A stretch of DNA of 64,000 nt from positions 992,001-1,056,000 of the forward strand of contig NZ_CP157942.1 of assembly GCF_040207875.1 (NCBI RefSeq), given 5' to 3'. The number at the start of each line of letters is the position of its first letter. Within the stretch, counting starts at the first letter, position 1. The stretch comes from Wolbachia endosymbiont of Armadillidium arcangelii. GTDB taxonomy: Bacteria > Pseudomonadota > Alphaproteobacteria > Rickettsiales > Anaplasmataceae. The translations under genes were made by a program, and so were the position numbers. Shown one piece after another: positions 25,663 to 34,323 of this stretch. Below the pieces are notes generated by a model that saw nothing but the letters and a program-made list of their open reading frames with translations, had not been told where the DNA came from and made no database searches.

Positions 25663-27056
25663 TGCTGAAAAATTTCAAACAACTATTTAGCAAGCCAAAA
25701 ATCAAAAGTTCAGCCTGGGATGCAGCAGGCTCAGGAAGAAGGGTAATGTATTGGCAAGGAGAAGCGGGAAGCATAAATAATTTGCTTTCTCAAAGCCTTG
25801 AGCACTTGCGTAGCCGCTCTCGTGATATGGTAAGAAAAAATCCATATGCAGCAAATATTATTGATACAATAGTAAGTAACTCTATTGGAACAGGAATAAA
25901 ATCGCAATCAAAAGCAAGAGATGGAGAATTTCGAAAGAAAGTACAAGAATTATGGCTAAAATGGACAGATGAAGCAGACAGTAGTGGAGTAAGTGATTTT
26001 TATGGATTACAAGCTCTAGTATGTAGGAGTATGATAGAGGGAGGAGAATGTTTTGTACGTCTGCGGATCCGAAAACCTGAAGATGGTCTATGTGTACCTC
26101 TGCAATTACAAGTACTTGAGTCTGAACATTTAGATAATAAGAGCAATCAAACACTTGCAAATGGCAATATTATTCGTAGTGGCATTGAATTTAACCGACT
26201 TGGTCAAAGAGAAGCATATTACTTATTTAGAGAGCACCCAGGTGAAGGTTCGTTTGGAGAATCAGTTAGAGTACCGGCAAATGATGTTTTACATATCTAC
26301 AAACCTTTAAGACCTGGGCAAATTAGAGGAGAGCCATGGCTTTCTAATATACTGCTAAAGCTTTATGAACTTGATCAATATGATGATGCAGAGCTGGTAA
26401 GAAAGAAAACTGCAGCAATGTTTGCTGGGTTTATTACAAGGCTCGATCCTGAGGCAAATATTTTAGGAGAAGGTGAAAGTAATGAGCAAGGAGTAGCACT
26501 ATCTGGTTTAGAGCCTGGAATAATGCAACTTTTAGACCCAGGAGAGGACATAAAATTTTCAGAGCCATCTGATGTTGGAGGAAGTTATATGAGACAGCAA
26601 CTGAGGGCAATAGCAATAGGTAAAGGAATAACATATGAGCAACTAACAGGAGATTTAACCGGCGTTAATTATTCATCCATTCGAGCAGGGCTGATAGAGT
26701 TTCGCAGAAGGTGTGCAATGTTACAGCATAACGTGATAGTGTTCCAGTTTTGTAGACCTATTTGGAATAGATGGCTAGAGTTAGCAGTACTTTCTGGAGA
26801 ACTCTGTATAGATGAAAAAGTAGTAAAAGCAGCGAAAGAAGAAGTAAAATGGATACCACAGGGATTTGATTGGGTGGATCCTTTAAAAGATCAACAAGCA
26901 CAGCAAATGGCAGTAAGAAATGGCTTCAAGAGCCGCTCAGAAGTAGTATCAGAAATGGGTTACGATGTAGAAGAAATTGACCAAGAAATAGCAGAAGATC
27001 AAAAGCGTGCTAATTCTTTTGGACTTTGTTTCGATTGTGACGTTAATGTGCCATAA
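25659..27056 (+). CDS. Phage portal protein (lambda gpB family)
   Basis: A 465-residue portal subunit forming the dodecameric ring for DNA entry. It starts MMLKNFKQLFSKPK. WDAAGSGRR.MYWQ, SRDMVRKNPYAANIIDTIVSNSIGTGI and the LTGDLTGVNYSSIRAGLIEFRR motif near residue 345 are diagnostic of lambda-type portals. The ATG overlaps the lysozyme stop by 4 nt. The frame is intact over the full length. It would pair with the large terminase, which is broken in this prophage. Confidence 0.92.
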   Translation: MMLKNFKQLFSKPKIKSSAWDAAGSGRRVMYWQGEAGSINNLLSQSLEHLRSRSRDMVRKNPYAANIIDTIVSNSIGTGIKSQSKARDGEFRKKVQELWLKWTDEADSSGVSDFYGLQALVCRSMIEGGECFVRLRIRKPEDGLCVPLQLQVLESEHLDNKSNQTLANGNIIRSGIEFNRLGQREAYYLFREHPGEGSFGESVRVPANDVLHIYKPLRPGQIRGEPWLSNILLKLYELDQYDDAELVRKKTAAMFAGFITRLDPEANILGEGESNEQGVALSGLEPGIMQLLDPGEDIKFSEPSDVGGSYMRQQLRAIAIGKGITYEQLTGDLTGVNYSSIRAGLIEFRRRCAMLQHNVIVFQFCRPIWNRWLELAVLSGELCIDEKVVKAAKEEVKWIPQGFDWVDPLKDQQAQQMAVRNGFKSRSEVVSEMGYDVEEIDQEIAEDQKRANSFGLCFDCDVNVP

Positions 27057-27079
27057 AATACAATAAGGGGAGGAAGGTG

Positions 27080-28093
27080 ATGTGGATAAATAAACCAATA
27101 ATGGTAGAGAGAAGAAGCTTTGAACTACTATCATTATATAACAGCAAACAACCTATCTTTAAGAATTTAAAGCATTTTCATATAAACCCAAAAGGAATAG
27201 CAATAATACGTATTTATGGAGTTTTGACAAAAAAAACAGAAGCTTTTGATCATATTTTAGACATGACTTCGTATGAAAATATTCATGAAGAGATAGAGAG
27301 TGCTTTAGAAGATAAAAGCATAGAGACGATTCTACTTGACATAGACAGTCCAGGAGGGGAAGTAAACGGTGTCTTTGACCTAGCTGATTTTATTTATGAA
27401 TCAAGAGCAAAAAAGAGAATTATTGCAATAGCAAATGATGATGCATATTCTGCTGCGTACGCTATAGCCTCTAGCGCTGAAAAGGTATTTGTGAGTAGAA
27501 CTTCAGGAGTAGGAAGTATAGGAGTAATAGCAAGTCATATAGATCAAAGTGGGTTTGATGAAAAGCAAGGAATAAAATATACCACAGTATTTGCAGGAAG
27601 TAGAAAAAATGATTTAAATCCGCATGAGCCAATAACGTCTGAAAGTTTAGAAAACCTGAAAAGCGAAGTGAATCGTTTGTATGGAATGCTGGTTGAGCTA
27701 ATAGCACGCAATCGAAACCTTTCTATAGAAGCAATCAAATCAACGGAAGCAGGGCTACATTTTGGCGAGAAAGCAGTAGAAATAGGTCTTGCAGATGGAG
27801 TTACAACATTTTTTGAATTTATCAACAATCATAAAAGTAGGAGTGTTAGTATGACAACTATTGAGGAGAACTGTCGTAGAGAAATTTTAGAGATAATAAG
27901 ATTATGTAATGTATCAAAGATGCCAGAGAAAATAGGAGAATTTATAGAGCAAGGCGTAAGTATTGAGCAAGCCAGGGAAGTTTTAATGGAATTACTTGCA
28001 GAGAGAACGAAAAAGACAGAGATACTGAGTGCAATACCACAGAATTCAGGAGAAGATTTAATGATACAGGTAGCAAGAAGTCGTAGGAGTTAA
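27080..28093 (+). CDS. Minor capsid protein C, S49 family serine protease (SppA-like)
   Basis: A 337-residue prohead protease of the lambda gpC type. The S49 core is DIDSPGGEVNGVFDLADFI at about residues 93-112 and AYSAAYAIASSAEKVFVSRT, carrying the nucleophile Ser. The general-base Lys is in FAGSRKNDLNPHEP. The tail (IGEFIEQGVSIEQAREVLME) may be the scaffold-like part. AGGAAGG lies before the ATG at 27080. It trims the portal or scaffold during capsid assembly, and the decoration protein follows after a hairpin. Confidence 0.88.
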   Translation: MWINKPIMVERRSFELLSLYNSKQPIFKNLKHFHINPKGIAIIRIYGVLTKKTEAFDHILDMTSYENIHEEIESALEDKSIETILLDIDSPGGEVNGVFDLADFIYESRAKKRIIAIANDDAYSAAYAIASSAEKVFVSRTSGVGSIGVIASHIDQSGFDEKQGIKYTTVFAGSRKNDLNPHEPITSESLENLKSEVNRLYGMLVELIARNRNLSIEAIKSTEAGLHFGEKAVEIGLADGVTTFFEFINNHKSRSVSMTTIEENCRREILEIIRLCNVSKMPEKIGEFIEQGVSIEQAREVLMELLAERTKKTEILSAIPQNSGEDLMIQVARSRRS

Positions 28094-28105
28094 AGTATTT
28101 TTATA

Positions 28106-28138
28106 ACCGCCGTATATAGCATTGATAAAAGCGGCGGT
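28106..28138 (+). terminator. GC-rich hairpin between protease and decoration genes
   Basis: A 7-bp stem ACCGCCG/CGGCGGT with a 19-base AT-rich loop, unusually GC-rich for this genome. It may attenuate transcription, or stabilise the downstream decoration/capsid message 22 bases ahead. There is no U-tract, so it is not a classical terminator. Confidence 0.45.
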
Positions 28139-28160
28139 AAGCAGTTAAGGAGAGAAATTT

Positions 28161-28520
28161 ATGAGTTGTATAAGCGAACAAAATAATCTGGGTGACCTAT
28201 TAAAGTATGAGGTGTCAAGTCTATATTCAAGAGATCAGATAACAGTAGCAAAGGGACAAAATCTTAAACTTGGTACAGTAGTGGCTCTCGATAAAGATAA
28301 CATGATTAAGATAATAGATCCAACTTCAACAGATGGAGCAATAGGTGTAATAACAAGTGATGTAAATGCGACAGAAAATACCAAAGCAGTAATTATTACT
28401 CGTGGTGCAATACTAGCAGATCATGCGGTTGTGTGGCCAGCAAATATTAATGAAGAGCAGAAAAATGCAGCAGTAAAGCAACTTGAAGCACGAGGGATCA
28501 TCATCCGCAAAGGAGTTTAA
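28161..28520 (+). CDS. Head decoration protein (lambda gpD-like)
   Basis: A 119-residue small capsid-stabilising protein with the gpD fold pattern: SSLYSRDQITVAKGQNLKLGTVVALDKD, GAIGVITSDVNA and VIITRGAILADHAVVWPANI, ending in LEARGIIIRKGV. AAGGAGAG is placed before the ATG. It is intact and is followed 33 bases later by the broken capsid gene. Confidence 0.85.
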   Translation: MSCISEQNNLGDLLKYEVSSLYSRDQITVAKGQNLKLGTVVALDKDNMIKIIDPTSTDGAIGVITSDVNATENTKAVIITRGAILADHAVVWPANINEEQKNAAVKQLEARGIIIRKGV

Positions 28521-28553
28521 CTAAAATTAATAAGAAAAAAAGGAGAGAAAGAA

Positions 28554-29550
28554 ATGCAAAATCCATTTACAAACGCAGCATTTAGCATGACGGCACTAAC
28601 AAATGCGATGAATATATTGCCGATAAATTATGGACGAGTTGAAAATTTAAATTTGTTTCCAAGTAAGATTTAGACATATTACCATAGAAGAACACAACGG
28701 AGTATTAAGTTTATTACCAACGCAAGTACCAGGGGCACCAGCAACAGTAGGAAAACGCGGCAAAAGAAAGGTAAGAACATTTACGATTCCGCACATTCCG
28801 CATGATGATGTAGTGCTGCCAGGGGAAGTACAAGGAATAAGGGCATTTGGATCAGAGAGTGAACTTAAAGCGCTGGCAGATGTAATAACTGATCATTTGC
28901 AGCTAATGAGAAACAAGCATGCAATAACATTAGAGCATTTGCGAATGGGAGCGCTGAAGGGAATAATTTTAGATGCTGATGGGTCAGAATTATTAAATCT
29001 GTACAACGAATTTGAAATTACACCAAAAGTAGTAAATTTTGCCCCTGGAACAGCAACAACAGATGTAAAGCGTAAGTGTATGGAGGTATTGCGACATATT
29101 GAAGACAACTTAAGTGGCGAATATATGACCGGAATTCATGCCTTGGTAAGCCCTGAGTTTTTTGATGCACTAACTTCTCATGCAAAAGTAAAAGAAGCAT
29201 ATGAAAGATGGCAAGAAGGAGCAGCGCTAAGGAATGATATGAGGTCAGGATTTGCGTTCTGTGGTATAATGTTTGAGGAATATAGAGGACAAGCAACTGA
29301 TCCTGAAGGAACCGCGAGAAGGTTTATAGAAAGAGATACAGGGCACTGTTTTCCAGTAGGAACAGCAAGTACATTTACAACATATTTTGCACCAGCAGAC
29401 TTTAATGAGACAGTAAATACTCTTGGACAGCCACTATATGCAAAACAAGAGCCAAGGAGATTTGATAGAGGAACTGATTTACATACGCAGTCGAATCCAT
29501 TGCCAATGTGCCATCGTCCGGCAGTTTTGGTAAAAATTAGTTCTAGTTGA
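28554..29550 (+). pseudogene. Major capsid protein (lambda gpE family), frameshifted near the N-terminus
   Basis: The ATG at 28554, preceded by AAGGAG, gives MQNPFTNAAFSMTALTNAMN and reaches NLFPSKI before a TAG at 28671. The next segment, RFRHITIEEHNGVLSLLP, is in another frame and stays open to 29550. It contains IPHIPHDDVVLPGEVQGIRAFG, the gpE signature, and RDTGHCFPVGT..F.TYFAPADF near the C-terminus. One base gained or two lost around 28665 explains this. Without repair no full-length capsid subunit can be made. Confidence 0.92.
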
Positions 29551-29861
29551 TGAATATAGGAAAATTATTGGAAGATTGTTTTGAGCATTTAGGAGTGGAA
29601 GCCATATATTGTAATAAAAATAAGGAGAGTATTCGTAAAATAAAAGTGCTAATAAAACGTCCTGAGACTACGTACTCTCTAGGTGCAGATGGAGCATTAA
29701 CTCAGCAAATTGCCTCAATAGAGATACGCAGTAAGGACGTTACTTCCTTTAGCATAGGTGATTATATCAAGATTGAAAAAAGATTCTATAAGATTTTTGA
29801 ACCACCGTTAAAAGATTCTTCGGGTGAAGTATGGAAAATTGAGGCAATAGAAAGTGTTTAA
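29550..29861 (+). CDS. Head-tail joining protein (gpFII / Phage_attach-like)
   Basis: A 103-residue protein beginning MNIGKLLEDCFEHLG. Its beta-rich middle (VLIKRPETTYSL, ASIEIRSKDVTSFSIGDYIKI) matches the small head-tail joining family of lambda FII type. The ATG overlaps the capsid stop (TGATG). The next gene begins before its stop, so the three are translationally linked. Confidence 0.7.
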   Translation: MNIGKLLEDCFEHLGVEAIYCNKNKESIRKIKVLIKRPETTYSLGADGALTQQIASIEIRSKDVTSFSIGDYIKIEKRFYKIFEPPLKDSSGEVWKIEAIESV

Positions 29862-30363
29862 TATTAAAGTTAGTAACAATATTAATGAAATAATCTCCAA
29901 TATTGACAGAAAAGAGCAGAAAGTAAAACTGGCAGCTATAAAAGCACTAAATAGAACAGCACTATGGTTAAAAGCGCAAGCAGCTAAGGAAATCAGTGAG
30001 GAAAAGAAAAGTTTGATAAGAAAGAGATTAAGAATTTTTAAAGCAAAAACAAGCAGATTAGAAGTGTTAATTAGAGCAAATCTCTATGACATTAGAGCAT
30101 CGGCAATTGGAAAAACACAAAAAACAAGAAGAGGATCAAAAGTAGGAAAGCATGAGTTTATAGGAGGATTTGCAGCAGTTATGCAAAAAGGAAATAGCGG
30201 TATGTTTAAACGTGAAGGAAGAGCAGCATTGCCAATACAAGAAGTAAAGCTACCACTGGAACCTGAAGGCTCAAGAATAATAAAAGACCTTGTTAATTAT
30301 GAGAGTGAGAGAGAGTTTGAGAAATACTTTAAGCATGAGCTAAACTATATTTTAAAGATATGA
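29854..30363 (+). CDS. Minor tail protein Z-like
   Basis: 169 residues from a GTG. The helical N-terminal half (KVKLAAIKALNRTALWLKAQAAKEIS) and the later SRLEVLIRANLYDIRAS..G and FKREGRAALPIQEVKLPL match lambda gpZ-like tail completion proteins, which act at the tail terminus facing the head. It overlaps the FII-like gene by 8 nt and the next gene start by 4 nt. Confidence 0.8.
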   Translation: MFNIKVSNNINEIISNIDRKEQKVKLAAIKALNRTALWLKAQAAKEISEEKKSLIRKRLRIFKAKTSRLEVLIRANLYDIRASAIGKTQKTRRGSKVGKHEFIGGFAAVMQKGNSGMFKREGRAALPIQEVKLPLEPEGSRIIKDLVNYESEREFEKYFKHELNYILKI

Positions 30364-30539
30364 CAAAGTTCTGGACAGATTTACATCAAGCAATTTGCAG
30401 CACACTGAAGGAAGAAATATCAACTATGTTTAAAAATTTTTTATTTGTGTAATTTTGCAACTTCATATGGGCAATAAAACCCCATTTTGTCGTATAAGAA
30501 TAGAATTTTATATCAAACAGCTACTACCTTGCTTAAGCC

Positions 30540-30584
30540 AATGAATATGTGCGTTTAGTGTGTGTGTGGACGCACATATTCATT
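30540..30584. repeat. 15-bp perfect inverted repeat in the IS110 3' flank
   Basis: AATGAATATGTGCGT at 30540-30554 pairs perfectly with ACGCACATATTCATT at 30570-30584, separated by a 15-base GT-rich loop. It lies downstream of the transposase stop (minus strand), inside the element. It could terminate the transposase message or form part of the element RNA or end structure. Confidence 0.6.
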
Positions 30585-30614
30585 AACTAATTTTAATTAT
30601 TGCCATGTAAATTT

Positions 30615-31562
30615 CTAAACATGCAAATTAATTGCTTCTTTAAGTCTGGCATTGGCGATGACTATAATTTTACGCATAAGTGCAGTGAGTGCTACCATCT
30701 TTCTTTTACCACTATCAATAAGCTTACAATAAAAAGCAGCAAGTTCTGACTTGGAGTTTCTAGCAGCCATAGCAGCTGTGAAAAGCTTTGAACGAACGTT
30801 ACTTCTTCCACCTATAATCCTTCGGTAACCAATAGCTTTACCACTTTCCTTAGGATGAGGTGCAACACCTGCAAGGCTTGCAACTTGCCTTTTGTTTAAG
30901 GAACCAAGTTCCGGTATAAGGCACAATAAACATTGAGAGGTTTTTCTACCTATTCCAGGAGCTGTTTCAAGAATCTTCTGGTATCGGTTCAGTTCAGGGT
31001 TTTCATTGACTATTTTTTGTATAGCTTGATCAAGCTTTTCTACCTGATTATTGAGGAATTCAATAGTTTGTTGACAACTTTCCTTAATGTAATCATTTCC
31101 AGGAGTTTTAAGCCTATTTTTTTCTTGAACAAGCATTTTCGTAATATCATCACGACGCTGACAAAGTGTAAATAAGGTGGTTTGTTCTTTTGAGATAGGT
31201 GTAAATAGCTGCAGACGTCCACAACGCTCAACACCATATTGGGCAAGCGCTTTTGCATCCAGATTGTCAGTCTTTGCCAAAGTTCCATGAGATAGAATGA
31301 AGTTTTTAACTTGACGAGTATTAGCACGATGCACAGCAATGTTTCTGTCAATAAGAAAATACAATAAGCCAAGCTCATAGCCTCCTGTAGCTTCTAAAAT
31401 TATCATGGAATTGGGTAAGATATTTGAAAATTTTTGGTAAAATTGTTTCCAGCCAGAACAACTATTGTCAAACTTGATAACACTTTTTTGTTCATTCACT
31501 GCAATGACAAATTCAAGTTTTCCGATATCAATGCCAATAAAATTTTGATAAGATATAACCAT
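30615..31562 (-). CDS. IS110-family transposase (DEDD/Tnp_20), intact
   Basis: 315 residues. The N-terminal RuvC-like DEDD domain has FIGIDIGKLEFVIAV (first Asp), LEATGGYELGL (Glu) and KTDNLDAKALAQYG (Asp pair). The C-terminal Tnp_20 domain has ILETAPGIGRKTSQCLL, LASLAGVAPHPKESGKAIG with the catalytic Ser, and SNVRSKLFTAAMAA. This enzyme excises and reinserts the element through a circular intermediate; relatives need an element-encoded bridge RNA to select target and donor. The frame is complete with a GAGGTTC sequence before the ATG. Confidence 0.92.
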   Translation of the reverse strand: MVISYQNFIGIDIGKLEFVIAVNEQKSVIKFDNSCSGWKQFYQKFSNILPNSMIILEATGGYELGLLYFLIDRNIAVHRANTRQVKNFILSHGTLAKTDNLDAKALAQYGVERCGRLQLFTPISKEQTTLFTLCQRRDDITKMLVQEKNRLKTPGNDYIKESCQQTIEFLNNQVEKLDQAIQKIVNENPELNRYQKILETAPGIGRKTSQCLLCLIPELGSLNKRQVASLAGVAPHPKESGKAIGYRRIIGGRSNVRSKLFTAAMAARNSKSELAAFYCKLIDSGKRKMVALTALMRKIIVIANARLKEAINLHV

Positions 31563-31639
31563 AAAGAACCTCGAGAGTTTAAGTTAAAATTTAAGATTGT
31601 AAACAGGTGCATATGTATGTCCCAAACAACTATTCAAAC

Positions 31640-31725
31640 GTCTCGAAGGATAGGCTTGAGTACCTTGATATCTACGTATGTGTAATACTACCGTCTTACG
31701 GTCGCTCAAGCCTTTGATAACTATA
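31640..31725 (-). ncRNA. Candidate bridge RNA region of the IS110 element
   Basis: The 215-base non-coding segment upstream of the transposase holds a closing stem AGGCTTGAG (31652-31660) with CTCAAGCCT (31705-31713). Inside it is a short hairpin ACCG-TCTTA-CGGT (31690-31702) and an unpaired loop. IS110-group elements carry a structured bridge RNA at this position. Only the fold and the place are seen. The guide loops cannot be assigned with confidence and the extent is approximate. Confidence 0.4.
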
Positions 31726-32192
31726 TTTTTTTATAGAGCTACCTTCCTTCTTGCTTCTTTTATATCATATTTCCAACTTACAACCGTCTATACAGACATG
31801 TGAAATTTATCCATCGATAAGAAAAGAATTATTAGCGCCAGCGTTATTTGTAGAGCTTGTGAGTTTAGAATCGGGAAAAGATCCTGGAACTGAAGAATTA
31901 GCTCTGAAAGCAAGATTTGAAGCTAGAATAGTAGTTGATAGAACAATCGAAAATGCTCCTCTTATTGTCAGAACATTAGCTGCTGAGGTTGCGAAAGTAG
32001 TAAATAAAAATACTTGGAACGTGAAAAATGTTTCACCGGGAGAATTTATATCAGGAGGAGGAGATGACTTTAGACCAGAGCTCGATGCATATTTAGTGTG
32101 GATGGTTGAATGGGTGCATACAATACACGTAGGGCGATCTATTTGGAAAGAAGGAAAATTTATGCCACACAAAATAGAAATCGGTGAAATAA

Positions 32193-32657
32193 ATGTTAGA
32201 GAGTAATTTTGCTATTTCAGAGCTGCAAAGAAAGTTAGCAAACATTGTACGAATAGGAGTTGTAAAAGAAGTAGATTATGAGAAAGCAAAAGTAAGAGTG
32301 AAGATAGGAGAACTTTTAACAGATTGGTTGCCATGGATAACAAGCAAAGCAGGAAAAGATAGAAATTGGTCTCCGCCAGATATTGATGAGCAAGTAGTTA
32401 TACTTTCCCCGCTGGGAGAATTATCTTTAGGAGTAGTACTTCCTGGAATATATCAACAAAAGTACGCTGCACTAGAAAATAAAAAAGAAATAAATAGTGT
32501 AAAATTTCAAGATGGGACAAAGTTTACATATGATAAAGAGAAGCATCATTTAGAGATTGAAGTAGTAGACAAAATAACACTGAAGGCTGGGGAATCGAGT
32601 ATAGAAATGACAAAGAGCGAAATAAGCCTAAAAGCGAAAAGAATAAATCTAAATTGA
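32193..32657 (+). CDS. Baseplate assembly protein gpV (spike)
   Basis: 154 residues. The N-terminal OB-like domain (VRIGVVKEVDYEKAKVRVKIGELLTDWLPWI) and DEQVVILSPLGELSLGVVLPG are the gpV signature. The C-terminal beta-helix-like repeats (HHLEIEVVDKITLKAGESSIEM) form the membrane-piercing spike. The ATG overlaps the previous gene by 14 nt. It is intact. Confidence 0.88.
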   Translation: MLESNFAISELQRKLANIVRIGVVKEVDYEKAKVRVKIGELLTDWLPWITSKAGKDRNWSPPDIDEQVVILSPLGELSLGVVLPGIYQQKYAALENKKEINSVKFQDGTKFTYDKEKHHLEIEVVDKITLKAGESSIEMTKSEISLKAKRINLN

Positions 32658-32664
32658 GGAAAAG

Positions 32665-32913
32665 GTGAAGATAGTACATCTAGGAAATCAGTGCGGAGAA
32701 GCTATACCGCATTTTTGTATTAGTGGCAGTAACAATGTTTTTGTCAATGGTAAGCCAGTTTGCCGTAAAGGAGATAATTTTACAGAAGGAAGAGTATTAA
32801 TTGAAGGATCAAAAACAGTTTTTGCCAATGGGTTTGGAGTGGGAAGAGTTGGTGATATGGTTTCTTGTGGTTCCAAGGTGATCAGTGGTAGCAATAGTAC
32901 GTTTGCAGGCTAA
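32665..32913 (+). CDS. PAAR-domain spike-tip protein
   Basis: 82 residues from a GTG preceded by GAGGAAAAG. The sequence has paired Cys/His-containing repeats (HFCISGSNNVFVNGKPVCRKGD and MVSCGSKVISGSNSTF) with an internal near-duplication of VFxNGxxVxRxGD. PAAR proteins sharpen the tip of the gpV spike and bind a metal ion through such residues. It lies directly after gpV. Confidence 0.8.
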   Translation: MKIVHLGNQCGEAIPHFCISGSNNVFVNGKPVCRKGDNFTEGRVLIEGSKTVFANGFGVGRVGDMVSCGSKVISGSNSTFAG

Positions 32914-32915
32914 GA

Positions 32916-33251
32916 GTGAAAGGAATGAATAAAGAAACAGGTAAGGAATTAGAAGGAATAGGACATCTGAAACAATCAATAATTGATATATTAACCACTC
33001 CTATTAACAGTAGAATAATGAGGAGAGATTACGGGTCTAGGCTATTTGAATTAGTAGATAAACCAATCAGTAGAGATTTAACACTAGAAATTTACGCAGC
33101 AACTGCAGAAGCTTTGGAAAAATGGGAAAAGAGATTTAAGTTAGAAAAAGTAAAAATTACAGAAGTAAAAGAAGGAAAAGTAACGCTTGACCTAGAAGGA
33201 TTATACGTACCAAGTGGGAAAAACATTCGCTTTGATGGGGTTGTAATATAA
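32916..33251 (+). CDS. Baseplate wedge protein gpW/gp25-like
   Basis: About 111 residues. The gp25 lysozyme-like core pattern is visible in HLKQSIIDILTTPINSRIMRRDYGSRLFELVD (with the characteristic R-DYG) and in IYAATAEALEKWEKRFKLEKV. It joins the baseplate wedge to the tube/sheath. A GTG at 32916 and an ATG at 32925 are both possible starts; neither has a well-spaced ribosome site. Confidence 0.85.
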   Translation: MKGMNKETGKELEGIGHLKQSIIDILTTPINSRIMRRDYGSRLFELVDKPISRDLTLEIYAATAEALEKWEKRFKLEKVKITEVKEGKVTLDLEGLYVPSGKNIRFDGVVI

Positions 33252-33253
33252 AG

Positions 33254-34045
33254 ATGCAGCAGACTAACATTATTGAGCCACTGAACTTCGAAGAAATTCT
33301 GTCTCGGATGAGGGAAGAATTGGTGAAGCGTGACGCAAGTTTTACAGCATTAGTTGAAAGTGACCCAGCGATAAAGATTCTGGAGGTAGCAGCATGGCGA
33401 GAACTTTTGCTCAGAGAAAGAATAAACGAAGCTGTAAAGGGTAATTTACTGAAATTTGCAGTAGGAGAAGATCTTGATAATTTAGCTGAATTTTATGGAG
33501 TAGAGAGACAAAAAGAGGAAAATGATGAACGATTTAGAAAGAGGGTAAAAGCAAAAGTAAAAGGCTGGAGTACAGGAGGAAATTATCGTTATCATGCACT
33601 GTCAGCAGATAGTAGAGTAAAAGATGCGTTAGTAGAATCACCTATACCAGGAAAAGTACAGATCTCGATTTTATCAACACAATTATCCACAACTGGCATA
33701 GTGTCAGAAGAACTACTTGAAATTGTAAAAAAGCAGGTTACTAGAGATGATATAAGGGTTTTAACCGATACAGTAACAGTAATTGGTTGCAATATTACGG
33801 AAATAGATATTCACAGCAGAATGAGCATAAGTCCTGTAATATCAGAGGAAGAAATCAAGAAGCAGTTTATTAAGAAATTTGAATTAGCAAAAAGATTAGG
33901 GTGGAGTGTAACAAGATCTTGGATAATAGCAAATCTATTTGTAGAGGGTGTAGAGAATGTAGAATTAATAGAACCAAAAGAGGATGTTGTGGTACTGGGG
34001 AATGAGTGTGCGGTGCTTAGCTACGTCAAGTTAGATAGGATTTAA
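33254..34045 (+). CDS. Baseplate assembly protein gpJ-like
   Basis: 263 residues. Signatures are ESDPAIKILEVAAWRELLLRERINEA at about residues 35-60, EDLDNLAEFYGVER, and the segment GGNYRYHALSADSRVKDALV. The C-terminus (LAKRLGWSVTRSWIIANLFVEGVENVEL) is typical for the P2 gpJ family. It follows gpW/25 after two bases and builds the wedge of the baseplate. Its stop overlaps the end of an antisense pseudogene. Confidence 0.9.
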   Translation: MQQTNIIEPLNFEEILSRMREELVKRDASFTALVESDPAIKILEVAAWRELLLRERINEAVKGNLLKFAVGEDLDNLAEFYGVERQKEENDERFRKRVKAKVKGWSTGGNYRYHALSADSRVKDALVESPIPGKVQISILSTQLSTTGIVSEELLEIVKKQVTRDDIRVLTDTVTVIGCNITEIDIHSRMSISPVISEEEIKKQFIKKFELAKRLGWSVTRSWIIANLFVEGVENVELIEPKEDVVVLGNECAVLSYVKLDRI

Positions 34046-34276
34046 AACGTATTTTTTTGCTTTGTGCCAGTGAGAGGATTACGTGCAATAAGTGGTTTAA
34101 GGTTTACTGGATAAAAATGACCAATGTTATGCAGACGAAAAGACTCTCCTTCTCCTAGCTGTTGCAACTTATTTTTTAAGGTATTAACAATATAGTCAAA
34201 TATCAAAGAAAGTATTTTTAATACCGAGAATATTTTTGTTTTTTATCAGTTCTGCAATGATCTCTTGCTCACTCAT
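34042..34276 (-). pseudogene. HU/IHF-like DNA-binding protein, frameshifted
   Basis: On the minus strand the ATG at 34274-34276 gives MSEQEIIAELIKNKNILGIK and NTFFDI, then TGA. Removing one T from the TTT at that point continues as DYIVNTLKNKLQQLGEGES and FRLHNIGHFYPVNLKPLIAR, then NPLTGTKQ, ending at 34042. Helical N-terminus, G-x-F strand and RNPLTG arm match the HU/IHF fold and length (about 77 residues). It is antisense to the flanking baseplate genes. The identification rests on pattern only. Confidence 0.6.
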
Positions 34277-34323
34277 AAGCTACCTAAATAAAGGAAATTA
34301 AAGCAACTTGAAAGAAAAGACAA

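Larger units (their letters stand above)
30426..31777 (-). mobile_element. IS110-family insertion sequence, 1352 bp
   Basis: Ends are set by exact restoration of the interrupted phage gene; CAACT occurs at both junctions (30421-30425 and 31774-31778). There are no terminal inverted repeats or clear target duplication, as expected for IS110. The element encodes one transposase on the minus strand, with non-coding flanks of about 190 and 215 bases. Both flanks contain strong hairpins. It is a complete-looking copy and the most recent insertion in the prophage. Confidence 0.85.
30360..32206 (+). pseudogene. WO morphogenesis gene split by the IS110 insertion
   Basis: ATG at 30360 gives MTKFWTDLHQAICSTLKEEI and ST up to 30425. 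The frame then runs into the insertion sequence and stops after eight more codons. The rest resumes at 31778 in frame: LQPSIQTCEIYPSIRKELL and on to a TAA at 32204-32206. Removing 30426-31777 restores one open frame of about 165 codons (LLAPALFVELVSLESGKDPG..., AYLVWMVEWVHTIHVG). The intact protein lies between tail protein Z and gpV, so it is probably a tail-completion or terminator protein. Confidence 0.88.
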
